Positions 9,016 to 17,176 of a stretch of 64,000 nt of DNA are shown in pieces; position 1 is the first letter of the stretch, and each line of letters opens with the position of its first letter. Location: positions 3,038,001 through 3,102,000 of the forward strand of contig NZ_WFKL01000001.1 of the NCBI RefSeq assembly GCF_009208105.1, in the 5' to 3' direction. Both the position numbers and the translations under genes were made by a program. Origin of the DNA: Rouxiella sp. S1S-2 (GTDB taxonomy: Bacteria; Pseudomonadota; Gammaproteobacteria; Enterobacterales; Enterobacteriaceae). Under the pieces are notes generated by a model. That model had not been told where the DNA came from and made no database searches. It was given only the letters and a program-made list of their open reading frames with translations.

Positions 9016-9468
9016 TCACAGAGACTGTGGCAGCTTCTTGCTACAGTTTTTATTCGGGTAAACCAGCCAGGAGTCGCCTTCAATTAGCTGCCAATTCGCT
9101 CCTTGAGCAATCAGAACTTTGGCTAAACGCTCCCGCAACGTCGTAACCTCGTCATACAGGCTTTGCAACAGCATGCCTTTCACCAAACGTATCTGCGGCA
9201 ACGCGCGCTCCAGTTGATGGATAATCTTGATAAAACCCGCCACTGCGCGGTTGTTCTGATTCTCTTTGCTGCAGTTGACAAAATCACAGACGATCAGCTC
9301 TTCGTTTTCAAAACGATACACCAGCTCAAAATCTGCATGTTTGATGCGAAAGCCGATAATTAAATCACTGTTGCCAAAACGTTCGACCTGCGGCGCAAAG
9401 CCGTTGGCCGCCAGATAGCGGGTGACGATATCAGTTTTTGGGGATGTTGTTGATGTTGTTGTTTGCAT
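9016..9468 (-). CDS. SseE-like T3SS translocon-operon protein
   Basis: A 150-residue protein resembling Salmonella SseE (about 137 residues) in its central and C-terminal part: ELIVCDFVN, a run of about 40 residues rich in Leu/Ile, then LAKVLIAQGANWQLIEGDSWLV, which parallels SseE in spacing and key residues. It probably acts as a small accessory or chaperone protein for the translocator operon; Edwardsiella EseE occupies the same slot. AAGGAAAG precedes its start. It is the last gene of the reverse operon and converges on the transglycosylase gene with about 20 bases between. Confidence 0.72.
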   Translation of the reverse strand: MQTTTSTTSPKTDIVTRYLAANGFAPQVERFGNSDLIIGFRIKHADFELVYRFENEELIVCDFVNCSKENQNNRAVAGFIKIIHQLERALPQIRLVKGMLLQSLYDEVTTLRERLAKVLIAQGANWQLIEGDSWLVYPNKNCSKKLPQSL

Positions 9469-9538
9469 TTACTTTCCTTAAAAAGAATACGGCCGAAGCC
9501 GCATTCTTTGATGTTGTTGCGAAGAGGGAAATTCCGGA

Positions 9539-10150
9539 TTACATACGGACTTTGTCCAGAATAGCCGCCTGCAGGCGGGTCAATTCGCCGGTCATTTCCA
9601 GCATACGGCGTGAAGCTTCAACGGCTTTATCGGCCGCGGCGCTGATGGTCTGGCGGATCTGGTTCGCGTGAGTCTGCTGATAATCAGCCTTTAGCTCGAT
9701 TTTCTGCGCGTCGCGGGAAATACCCGCGCTCGCCACGCCAATGCTGCCTTCGGCGATTTTACCGTAGGCATTCATGCCATCGCTGACCGCTTTCGTCGCT
9801 TCCATAAATTTACCGCCGGCCACATTTGGGCTCACGCCGATTGCGGTAGCGCCCACCAGAGAAACAGCACCCGTCGCGATTTTCACACCCGCATTCATTA
9901 CGGCTGCTTTGTAGTTGGTTTCGATTGCTTCACTTTTGAGATCAAGCGAGGCAATTTCTTTATCAAAGGCGTTCTTAAACGATGCGCTAACGAAATCGCG
10001 TTGGATATCGCGGATTTCACCGTTCATTTTTTGCAGCATCATCATCACTTCATTCAGGGTGCCGATCACGCCTTGGCCATTTACTGCGTCCATTGCGCTG
10101 GATGGGGAAGAGATTACCGGTGCTGCATTTACTTGATTAATCGTTGTCAT
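9539..10150 (-). CDS. sctB: T3SS minor translocator SctB (SseD/EseD/EspB-like)
   Basis: Predicted minor pore protein of 203 residues (SseD 195) inserted with the SseC-like protein in the host membrane. A central hydrophobic Gly/Ala/Val-rich segment lies at about residues 88-115 (NAGVKIATGAVSLVGATAI). The flanking parts are helical and polar, with a C-terminal coiled-coil-like tail ending MTGELTRLQAAILDKVRM. Length, hydrophobic pattern and position downstream of the SseC-like gene support the call. No signal peptide is present, as expected for T3SS substrates. Confidence 0.8.
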   Translation of the reverse strand: MTTINQVNAAPVISSPSSAMDAVNGQGVIGTLNEVMMMLQKMNGEIRDIQRDFVSASFKNAFDKEIASLDLKSEAIETNYKAAVMNAGVKIATGAVSLVGATAIGVSPNVAGGKFMEATKAVSDGMNAYGKIAEGSIGVASAGISRDAQKIELKADYQQTHANQIRQTISAAADKAVEASRRMLEMTGELTRLQAAILDKVRM

Positions 10151-10239
10151 TTTATTGTTTCCATTTAAGTTGGATTTGCCCGCAATCCTGCAGACATTAT
10201 TTAAGCTTTCGTTAAGTTAATTTTTTAAACAATCTGCCG

Positions 10240-11019
10240 TCAGGACAGCGAGCCGGTTAGACTGGCTATGTTGTGTCCCGCTTGTTCCATCGTTCTGTCG
10301 GAATTAATGTCCGACCCCAGTTGATTCTGGGTCATTTGTTCAATTTTCTTCGCGACCTGATCAGCCAGTTTGCCGAGCGTATCGTCAAGATATCCTTCGT
10401 CTTTATCGTCCACCGCGTTCGCCGAGAGGACTTCACCCAGCTGATTTGCCGCCTCGTGGGCTATGTGCTGGGTATCCTTATTGTTTATCAAGGCCAGCGC
10501 AGCCAGGTTTTCTGCGACGGTACTTACCGCCTCCAGAAGCTCACGCTGATAGCTGATATCAATCCCCTGATTGCGAATTTCATACGCCACCAGCGCGATG
10601 ACCGTAATCAGCGGCAACAGCTCCGCCCGCAGATTCCTTTCGCGTTCACGCTGCTCCACAAACAGCGTGTTGATCAAGTCCATAACCTCTGCGCGGCTCA
10701 TGGGGGCAGTTGACACCGAGTTCGAACCTTCGAGCTCAGTTGCCATCTTGCCGAGTAACTCCGTGGCCACCTCTTTCTCGTGTCCACTGAGCGACGGCGA
10801 AAAGACCTTGTCAAACCCCGCGCTTAATTTATCGGTGTTGCCACTGTCGCCCAGCTCATGCAGTACCCCCACCAGTTGCCCTTTATCCAGCATAGGCAGC
10901 GTGTCGGTATGAACATCAGATAAACGTGCTTTACCGATGGGCATTGGGCTACTTATTTGTGCCATGGCGGATGACACAGAATCATTCAAACGCGGGCTCA
11001 TTGCCCCTATGCCAGCCAT
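10240..11019 (-). CDS. Unrecognised T3SS operon protein with one hydrophobic segment
   Basis: A 259-residue protein I do not recognise, between the major and minor translocator genes. The N-terminal about 30 residues are Ser/Met-rich, like T3SS secretion signals. One hydrophobic helix lies near residues 143-160 (LLPLITVIALVAYEIR) within an otherwise charged, helical sequence. GGGAGA precedes the ATG, and only 13 bases separate it from the SseC-like gene. No counterpart sits at this point in Salmonella SPI-2 (sseC-sseD are adjacent there). It may be an additional translocon component, a chaperone or an effector; the sequence does not decide. Confidence 0.75.
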   Translation of the reverse strand: MAGIGAMSPRLNDSVSSAMAQISSPMPIGKARLSDVHTDTLPMLDKGQLVGVLHELGDSGNTDKLSAGFDKVFSPSLSGHEKEVATELLGKMATELEGSNSVSTAPMSRAEVMDLINTLFVEQRERERNLRAELLPLITVIALVAYEIRNQGIDISYQRELLEAVSTVAENLAALALINNKDTQHIAHEAANQLGEVLSANAVDDKDEGYLDDTLGKLADQVAKKIEQMTQNQLGSDINSDRTMEQAGHNIASLTGSLS

Positions 11020-11032
11020 ATAATCTCCCGAG

Positions 11033-12574
11033 TTACACCATAGATGAAGCTAACTGCGCGTGCGTAATACCCACAGTGTTCAACGTCTGAACCCCTTCTT
11101 CAATGATAGAGGACTGGCCTTGCTGAAGTTCGCGCACTCTGTCGATAGCCTTTTTCTTGGCGTCGTCATATAGATCGAAGATCATCTGGTTCCACTGCTG
11201 GTCAACGATAAGCGTGTCAATCCTCTTCTGAATCTTGGCGCGCTGAACGTCGATGATGCCGGTGCCCAGGGACTGTGCACCCTTAGTCATCCCCAGAGCA
11301 GTTTTCACTACACCGCTGATGGCAGGTGCGCACTTAAAGGCCTCTTTCTGCACCGTGTTACGCAGAGTAGCCAGCACTTGGTCAGTGACTTTTTGGGTCG
11401 CCGCATCTTTGCCTTCTTTAAGCGCTTTTTTACCGACACTTTCCAGGCTTTCTTTGACCATTTTTTCTACACCTTCTTCACTGAAGGTTTTCACCATCTT
11501 GCTGGTACAGATTTTCTTAATAAAACTTCCACCGGCTTTCTGTCCAACATTGAAGGTCTGTTTAGCCAGCTGGGTGGTGATCAGCTGAGCACTTTCTGCG
11601 GCGACCTTTTTGGCAATCTCTGTCGCGGCAGCGGCTATAATCTCCTGACCTCCGGCTTTAGTGGCCGACTTGGCGCCTTCTTTGATAGCGGTGTTCATGA
11701 TGGCCTCACCGCCCTCTTGCATGACTTTTTTGGTGACGTTTGGCATGATTTTGGCGACGATCGCATTTTTAACCGCGCTGGTGATATCGACCATTGCACC
11801 GGCAATTTCAAAGCCCATCTGCACATGACCGGCTTTTGCAGCCATATCGTGATATTTTTCGGCATTATCCGGGTCGACCAGCGCCAGCGTATTGGCAACC
11901 GCTTTAACCACCCCGGCACAGCCTGCAAGCAGGTCCATCGCGCCGCCCGCAACCATCATCGGATTGCCGCTCATCGCACCACCCACGATTTTAACCACGC
12001 CGGTAACCACTTCTACCGCCGCCACAACCCAGTCCATGACCACGCTGATAATGCCGGCTTTCTTGGCCTTATCCTGCTGTTCAAGATTAGCGGCCATCTG
12101 CGCCTTGCGGTCTTCGAGCTGTTCAGCACGCACTCTTTCCTGCTTGTCGGTGAGGATCTTCATCACTTCGCATTTTGAGGTCACCGTATTGCCCAAAATT
12201 TCATTCGACAGCAGCGTAGAAGCCATAAACATCGAGTCCATCGGCATCTTGGTGATGGTATCGAGTTTAAGATTTAGCCCTACTTTTTCAGGGTCAGCGC
12301 TGGCTTTTTCCGGGTCATTACTGGCCTGTGCCAAAGCGCCCATGACTCTTTCCAAAGCGTCTTCGGCGGCCTTGCGTGGAACAATGCTGCCCGCTAGCCG
12401 CGGTGTTGCCAGCGCAGAAATTGCGGCGCTGGTCGCCGCAGAAAACACGGCTGACACGTTTGACGTGGTTTGAGTGATTTTTGTCAGCTGCTGCAGCGAA
12501 ACCTCAGCAGCGGAGTGAATGCTGTCTTCAGCAACAGCGGTGTTGCCAAAGGAACGATCGAGGGTAATTGTCAT
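11033..12574 (-). CDS. sctE: T3SS major translocator SctE (SseC/EseC/EspD-like)
   Basis: Predicted pore-forming translocator of 513 residues (SseC 484). Two hydrophobic segments lie close together: about residues 185-205 (MDWVVAAVEVVTGVVKIVGG) and about 210-235 (MVAGGAMDLLAGCAGVVKAV). Long amphipathic helices and a Lys/Glu-rich C-terminal coiled-coil region flank them. The start codon overlaps the stop of the chaperone gene upstream by four bases and is preceded by AGGAAGAAA. It should act with the SseD-like protein and be delivered through the SseB-like filament. Confidence 0.88.
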   Translation of the reverse strand: MTITLDRSFGNTAVAEDSIHSAAEVSLQQLTKITQTTSNVSAVFSAATSAAISALATPRLAGSIVPRKAAEDALERVMGALAQASNDPEKASADPEKVGLNLKLDTITKMPMDSMFMASTLLSNEILGNTVTSKCEVMKILTDKQERVRAEQLEDRKAQMAANLEQQDKAKKAGIISVVMDWVVAAVEVVTGVVKIVGGAMSGNPMMVAGGAMDLLAGCAGVVKAVANTLALVDPDNAEKYHDMAAKAGHVQMGFEIAGAMVDITSAVKNAIVAKIMPNVTKKVMQEGGEAIMNTAIKEGAKSATKAGGQEIIAAAATEIAKKVAAESAQLITTQLAKQTFNVGQKAGGSFIKKICTSKMVKTFSEEGVEKMVKESLESVGKKALKEGKDAATQKVTDQVLATLRNTVQKEAFKCAPAISGVVKTALGMTKGAQSLGTGIIDVQRAKIQKRIDTLIVDQQWNQMIFDLYDDAKKKAIDRVRELQQGQSSIIEEGVQTLNTVGITHAQLASSMV

Positions 12575-13056
12575 GATATTTCTTCCTTGTTAGGGGTCAG
12601 CATCCTTTTTGCGCTGTCCTTAATTGCCTGATATTGAGTTTGTTCGCCGCACCACATAATGGAGGCGTTTAGTGCCTTAACTGACTGTTCTTCACATCCC
12701 ATATACTGCAGGCTGAGCGCCGTAAAAAATGCGCTACGGGGATCGTCTATTTTTAGCGTCGCGACGCGAGTAAAACAGCTAATCGCCTCGCCGTGGTCTT
12801 TAAGGCGTTGATGGCATAGTCCTAATGCCAGCAGGTATTCGATATTCCAATGATCCAGCGTGCTGAGCAGCAGATAAATATTGCGCGCTGCGCCAAAGTT
12901 ACTGGAGCTAAACAACTGACTTGCATAAGCCTCGAGACTTTGAAGATCCTCATCAGCCACGTCTGAAATCATGCGCAGTGAACCCCCGCGCGTAAAGAAG
13001 TGCTGGAGAACGTCGCTGTCGCTGGCGTTCTGCAAATCAAAACTATTTTCTAACAT
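12571..13056 (-). CDS. Class II T3SS chaperone (SscA/SycD/EscA-like)
   Basis: A 161-residue TPR-type chaperone (SscA is about 157). Repeats such as AYASQLFSSSNFGAARNIYLLL, YLLALGLCHQRLKDHGEAI and AFFTALSLQYMGCEEQSVKAL follow the helix-turn-helix TPR pattern of SycD proteins. It lies directly upstream of, and overlaps, the SseC-like gene, the normal position for the dedicated chaperone of the major translocator. Confidence 0.9.
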   Translation of the reverse strand: MLENSFDLQNASDSDVLQHFFTRGGSLRMISDVADEDLQSLEAYASQLFSSSNFGAARNIYLLLSTLDHWNIEYLLALGLCHQRLKDHGEAISCFTRVATLKIDDPRSAFFTALSLQYMGCEEQSVKALNASIMWCGEQTQYQAIKDSAKRMLTPNKEEIS

Positions 13057-13136
13057 CTATAACTCCCTGTGATGGAAGGCTAATCCGGCAGGCTTCTTGC
13101 CTGCGCGTACGCGATTAGTCCAAAATTTGTTGACTG

Positions 13137-13547
13137 TCAGGCAAATGAGCGGCGGTGCTTCTTGGCAATAGCCGTGCGTACTGGCTTCTCGGCTTCTGCA
13201 ACGGTGGCCTTCTCGGCAACACTCGCCTGGCTTGCCTTTTTGACGCCTACTTTCTCGTCGGGGATCAGCTGTTTCAGTTGCCTTCCCAACTCGTCAAAGG
13301 TTTTTCTAACGACGGCGACTTTATCAACGACCGGCTGATGAAGCGGTTTCTCACCTTTAGTCATCACTTCGCTCAACTTTTGCAACTTATTCATTGCAAT
13401 AGGACAGCGGTCAGCATTGTCATAAATCTTGCCAATTTCGCCCTGAAGCGACTTAAACTCTTCAATTTGCTTTTTAAAGCCGAGACGACGTCTTTGCAGC
13501 GCATCGATCATGCTTTTCAGTTCTTCCATTTGCTTCGATTCATTCAT
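13137..13547 (-). CDS. SseA/EscC-like chaperone for filament subunits
   Basis: A 136-residue coiled-coil protein resembling the SPI-2 chaperone SseA (about 108 residues), which binds SseB and SseD. Shared features are the heptad-rich N-terminal half (ALQRRRLGFKKQIEEF) and the later VRKTFDELGRQLKQLIPDEK, close to SseA's ending. It has an extra Ala/Lys-rich tail of about 30 residues, ending AIAKKHRRSFA. The ATG at 13547 has GAGGAGAG upstream; a TTG five codons earlier is unlikely. In Salmonella sseA precedes sseB; here it follows the six sseB-like genes in the direction of transcription. Confidence 0.75.
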   Translation of the reverse strand: MNESKQMEELKSMIDALQRRRLGFKKQIEEFKSLQGEIGKIYDNADRCPIAMNKLQKLSEVMTKGEKPLHQPVVDKVAVVRKTFDELGRQLKQLIPDEKVGVKKASQASVAEKATVAEAEKPVRTAIAKKHRRSFA

Positions 13548-13621
13548 TTCTTCTCTCCTCAATATTGAAATTTGCCGGAATGTGCGAACCGAAGGTACGG
13601 CATCCCATCACAGGTCATTCA

Positions 13622-14500
13622 TTAGCGAATTGACTGAGCAATCGACTTGGTCGATTCACCGTTCATACTCTGTACGGCGTTGGCCATCGCCACGGCGGTA
13701 TTAAAACTCTGCATTAGCTGCTGTAATTTTAATTGGCTGCTTTGCACAAAGTCAGTAGCACGCGTAGCGGTGGATTCGAGTGCGCCTTTAATTTCTTCTA
13801 GCTGGAACTTATCTAACTTAACCTCTTTGAAGGCAAGTTTTGGTGTAAAATTATCATTAACACAAGCTTTAATTTTATTAATATTTGCAACGGATATGTC
13901 ATAACCTTTACCGATACCATTATTAACCAAGATCGACGAAAAAAAATCTAAGGATTTCTTTCCATCAATAAGAATACCTGCCTTTTCTAAATTCGTTAAA
14001 AGATTTAAAACGTTTGTTACGTGTCCAACGGTTACTGTTCCACCTTTAGCCCCACTTAAAAGCTCATTTAAATAATCAATTCCCTGCTGAATTTTTTCAG
14101 ATTCAGGCGTCATTACAGGTTCATGACCATTTGCCTTCAAATACTCTTTAATCGATACGCCACCGATCTGAACGTTGTTTTTGTCCATATACTCGATAAC
14201 GTCCGGCGGCAATTCGCCGACGTCTTTACCGCTTGCCAGCTTAGCAATAATACCTTCAACGCGGTTAGCCATATCGGTAGCGTCGCGGCCTACGCTGGTT
14301 TTATCCTGCATCTGCTTAAATTTGCCCTGGGCCAGTTCGGTAAACATCAGCATCATCTCTTCCATGGTGACCATCGCGCCGCCCATCATCGAGTGATTTT
14401 GAATTGCTTTAAGATAATCGAGATCGTTTTTAGAAATATCCGTTTCTGCGACTGCACCGGCGTTCAATACATTAACGCTTTCATTAATAGCGGTAGCCAT
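13622..14500 (-). CDS. sctA: SseB/EspA-family filament protein, copy F (292 aa)
   Basis: Last of six tandem filament-subunit paralogues. Residues 1 to about 121 are shared with copies C-E (NHSMMGGAMVTMEEMM, then DVIEYMDKNNVQIGG), and the last about 63 are shared with all (RATDFVQSSQLKLQQLMQSF). The conserved parts align with Salmonella SseB around VIxYMxxNxxxIxG and the C-terminal amphipathic helix. The central segment (about 122-229) is long and carries its own sequence (ELLSGAKGGTVTVGHVTN). The stretch KANGHEPVMTPES is shared only with copy E, so E and F look like a recent duplicate pair. Predicted to be secreted and to polymerise on the needle. Confidence 0.9.
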   Translation of the reverse strand: MATAINESVNVLNAGAVAETDISKNDLDYLKAIQNHSMMGGAMVTMEEMMLMFTELAQGKFKQMQDKTSVGRDATDMANRVEGIIAKLASGKDVGELPPDVIEYMDKNNVQIGGVSIKEYLKANGHEPVMTPESEKIQQGIDYLNELLSGAKGGTVTVGHVTNVLNLLTNLEKAGILIDGKKSLDFFSSILVNNGIGKGYDISVANINKIKACVNDNFTPKLAFKEVKLDKFQLEEIKGALESTATRATDFVQSSQLKLQQLMQSFNTAVAMANAVQSMNGESTKSIAQSIR

Positions 14501-14521
14501 GGTGTTAATTCCTTTTTAAAT

Positions 14522-14549
14522 AATCGGAGAATAATCCCTTCCCCCGATT
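14522..14549 (-). repeat. Spacer hairpin between copies E and F
   Basis: Inverted repeat AATCGG/CCGATT with a 16-base interior. The spacer is 67 bases, shorter than the others because one AT-rich block is missing. No long U tract follows in the direction of transcription. Confidence 0.6.
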
Positions 14550-14567
14550 TTATATTTAGCTTATTAC

Positions 14568-15437
14568 TTAACGAATTGACTGAGCAATCGACTTGGTCGA
14601 TTCACCGTTCATACTCTGTACGGCGTTGGCCATCGCCACGGCGGTGTTAAAACTCTGCATCAGCTGCTGTAATTTTAATTGGCTGCTTTGCACAAAGTCA
14701 GTGGCACGCGTAGCGGTTGATTCGAGTGCGCCTTTAACTTCTTCTAGCTGGAACTTATCTAACTTAACCTCTTTATAGGCAAGTTTTGGTGGAATATTAT
14801 CTTTTACAAGAGTTTTAATTTCCTCGATACGACCGGCTGTAGCAGTATATCCTTTTGCATCATCACCCTTTAAAATACCAGTGATAGATGAATAGATATT
14901 ATTACCATTGACAATGATATTTTTATTTTCAAGGGCCTCAAGGGCCTTGAACAGTTCTAAAGTCAATTTGCCGTCTTTTTTACTCACGGCTTCTAATTGT
15001 TTAATTATGTTATTAATTTCATCCTGAATTTTTTTAGATTCAGGTGTCATTACAGGTTCATGACCATTGGCCTTCAAATACTCTTTAATTGATACGCCAC
15101 CGATCTGAACGTTGTTTTTGTCCATATACTCGATAACGTCCGGCGGCAATTCACCGACGTCTTTACCGCTTGCCAGCTTGGCAATAATACCTTCAACGCG
15201 GTTAGCCATATCGGTGGCGTCGCGGCCTACGCTGGTTTTATCCTGCATCTGCTTAAATTTGCCCTGCGCCAACTCGGTAAACATCAGCATCATCTCTTCC
15301 ATGGTGACCATCGCGCCGCCCATCATCGAGTGATTTTGAATTGCTTTAAGATAATCGAGATCGTTTTTGGAAATATCCGTTTCCGGGACTTCGCCGGCGT
15401 TCAATACATTAACGCTTTCATTAATAGCGGTAGCCAT
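14568..15437 (-). CDS. sctA: SseB/EspA-family filament protein, copy E (289 aa)
   Basis: Tandem filament-subunit paralogue closest to copy F. It shares the N-terminal about 130 residues and the C-terminal 63-75 residues, including LAYKEVKLDKFQLEE against LAFKEVKLDKFQLEE in F. The middle (about residues 137-212) is distinct: Lys/Leu/Ile-rich and helical (EINNIIKQLEAVSKKDGKL), then NGNNIYSSITG. The start follows the repeated ribosome-site sequence AAAAGGAATTAACACC, common to most copies. Its AT content rises sharply in the variable part. Confidence 0.9.
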   Translation of the reverse strand: MATAINESVNVLNAGEVPETDISKNDLDYLKAIQNHSMMGGAMVTMEEMMLMFTELAQGKFKQMQDKTSVGRDATDMANRVEGIIAKLASGKDVGELPPDVIEYMDKNNVQIGGVSIKEYLKANGHEPVMTPESKKIQDEINNIIKQLEAVSKKDGKLTLELFKALEALENKNIIVNGNNIYSSITGILKGDDAKGYTATAGRIEEIKTLVKDNIPPKLAYKEVKLDKFQLEEVKGALESTATRATDFVQSSQLKLQQLMQSFNTAVAMANAVQSMNGESTKSIAQSIR

Positions 15438-15480
15438 GGTGTTAATTCCTTTTAAAATAATTGATGAATGTTTTTTAAAT

Positions 15481-15508
15481 AATCGGAGAAAAATCCTTTT
15501 CGCCGATT
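15481..15508 (-). repeat. Spacer hairpin between copies D and E
   Basis: AATCGG paired with CCGATT, extended inside by GAAAA/TTTTC around a four-base loop. Read on the transcribed strand it is followed by ATTATTTAAAAA, a weak terminator-like or processing signal. Confidence 0.6.
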
Positions 15509-15526
15509 TTATCTTTAGTTTATTAA

Positions 15527-16261
15527 TTAGCGAATTGACTGGGCAATCGATTTAGTCGATTCACCGTTCATACTCTGCACGGCGTTGGCCATCGCTACCG
15601 CGGTGTTAAAACTCTGCATCAGCTGTTGTAATTTTAATTGGCTGCTTTGCACAAAGTCAGTGGCACGCGTCGCGGTTGATTCGAGTGCGCCTTTAACTTC
15701 TTCGAGTTCGTGTTTATCTAACTTAACGCTACTATATTTGTCATCACGTTTATTCTTCCATCCTTCTAAGTCTTTCTTATATTCTTCAATTTTTTCTGGT
15801 GAATGTGTATTTTCACGTATCAAAGTATCATAATATCTAACACACGCCTCTATATTACTGAGATCAAATATAAAATTTTTGTCCCCGCTTACTCCCATTA
15901 AATAATCGTCAACAGATTTACCACCAATCAGAATATTATTATTTTTCATGTGCTTGATCACGTCCGGCGGCAATTCGCCGACGTCTTTACCGCTTGCTAG
16001 CTTAGCAATAATGCCTTCAACGCGGTTAGCCATATCGGTGGCGTCACGGCCTACGCTGGTTTTATCCTGCATCTGCTTAAATTTACCCTGCGCCAACTCG
16101 GTAAACATCAGCATCATCTCTTCCATGGTGACCATCGCGCCGCCCATCATCGAGTGATTTTGCATTGCTTTAAGATAATCGAGATCGTTTTTGGAAATAT
16201 CCGTTTCCGGGACTTCGCCAGCGTTCAATACATTAACGCTTTCATTAATAGCGGTAGCCAT
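15527..16261 (-). CDS. sctA: SseB/EspA-family filament protein, copy D (244 aa)
   Basis: Tandem filament-subunit paralogue with the common N-terminal block (to about residue 121, ending GGKSVDDYL) and C-terminal block (from about 182, LDKHELEEVKGALES). Its short middle (about 122-181) is unlike the other copies and highly charged, with aromatic residues (IRENTHSPEKIEEYKKDLEG). The variable DNA is AT-rich: 37 G or C in the 120 bases at 15781-15900, against 33 in the 60 bases at 16021-16080 of the conserved part. Confidence 0.9.
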   Translation of the reverse strand: MATAINESVNVLNAGEVPETDISKNDLDYLKAMQNHSMMGGAMVTMEEMMLMFTELAQGKFKQMQDKTSVGRDATDMANRVEGIIAKLASGKDVGELPPDVIKHMKNNNILIGGKSVDDYLMGVSGDKNFIFDLSNIEACVRYYDTLIRENTHSPEKIEEYKKDLEGWKNKRDDKYSSVKLDKHELEEVKGALESTATRATDFVQSSQLKLQQLMQSFNTAVAMANAVQSMNGESTKSIAQSIR

Positions 16262-16304
16262 GGTGTTAATTCCTTTTAAAATAATTGATGAATGTTTTTT
16301 AAAT

Positions 16305-16332
16305 AATCGGAGAAAAATCCTTTTCGCCGATT
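16305..16332 (-). repeat. Spacer hairpin between copies C and D
   Basis: Same hairpin sequence as the D-E spacer (AATCGG/CCGATT with inner GAAAA/TTTTC), within an almost identical 89-base spacer. Confidence 0.6.
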
Positions 16333-16350
16333 TTATATTTAGCTTATTAC

Positions 16351-17088
16351 TTAGCGAATTGACTGGGCAATCGATTTAGTCGATTCACCATTCATACTCT
16401 GCACGGCGTTGGCCATCGCCACCGCGGTGTTAAAACTCTGCATCAGCTGTTGTAATTTTAATTGGCTGCTTTGCACAAAGTCGGTGGCGCGAGTGGCGGT
16501 TGATTCAAGTGCGCCTTTAACTTCTTCGAGTTCGGCTTTTGACAGGTTAACACCATTTTTTTTATATAAACTCTCAGGATCACCGCCTTCATCTTTAACT
16601 GCTTTTGTATATGCGGCTATTTCCCTATTTACTCTCTCAGAATCATTTCGGTGTTCAGGAGCCAGACGCTCTGTATCATTCCAATACAACAGGTTCCATT
16701 CAGCATCAGTATGTCCATGAGACTTAAGGTACTCTTCAATGGACTTCCCACCGACCAGAACGTTATTATCTTTCATGTACTTGATCACGTCCTGCGGCAA
16801 TTCGCCGACGTCTTTACCGCTTGCCAGCTTGGCAATAATGCCTTCAACGCGGTTGGCCAAATCGGTGGCGTCACGGCCTACCGAGGTTTTATCCTGCATC
16901 TGCTTAAATTTGCCCTGGGCCAGTTCGGTAAACATCAGCATCATCTCTTCCATGGTGACCATCGCGCCGCCCATCATCGAGTGATTTTGAATTGCTTTAA
17001 GATAATCGAGATCGTTTTTGGAAATATCCGTTTCTGCGACTTCGCCAGCGTTCAATACATTAACGCTTTCATTAATAGCGGTAGACAT
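16351..17088 (-). CDS. sctA: SseB/EspA-family filament protein, copy C (245 aa)
   Basis: Tandem filament-subunit paralogue. The conserved N-terminal block runs to about residue 121 (GGKSIEEYLKSHG) and the C-terminal block from about 183 (SKAELEEVKGALES). The middle is hydrophilic and unique, with Trp, Tyr, Arg and Asp (WNLLYWNDTERLAPEHRND). Its last about 185 coding bases are identical to those of copy B. Identity stops abruptly inside the codon run before the variable part, the pattern left by gene conversion or cassette exchange. Confidence 0.9.
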   Translation of the reverse strand: MSTAINESVNVLNAGEVAETDISKNDLDYLKAIQNHSMMGGAMVTMEEMMLMFTELAQGKFKQMQDKTSVGRDATDLANRVEGIIAKLASGKDVGELPQDVIKYMKDNNVLVGGKSIEEYLKSHGHTDAEWNLLYWNDTERLAPEHRNDSERVNREIAAYTKAVKDEGGDPESLYKKNGVNLSKAELEEVKGALESTATRATDFVQSSQLKLQQLMQSFNTAVAMANAVQSMNGESTKSIAQSIR

Positions 17089-17130
17089 GGTGTTAATTCC
17101 TTTTAAAATAATTTATAAATGTTTTTAAAT

Positions 17131-17158
17131 AATCGGAGAAAAATCCTTTCCGCCGATT
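17131..17158 (-). repeat. Spacer hairpin between copies B and C
   Basis: Same outer stem AATCGG/CCGATT as the other spacers, with one change in the inner stem. The A-B spacer (17909-18050) is unrelated and lacks it. Confidence 0.6.
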
Positions 17159-17176
17159 TTATATTTAGCTTATTAA

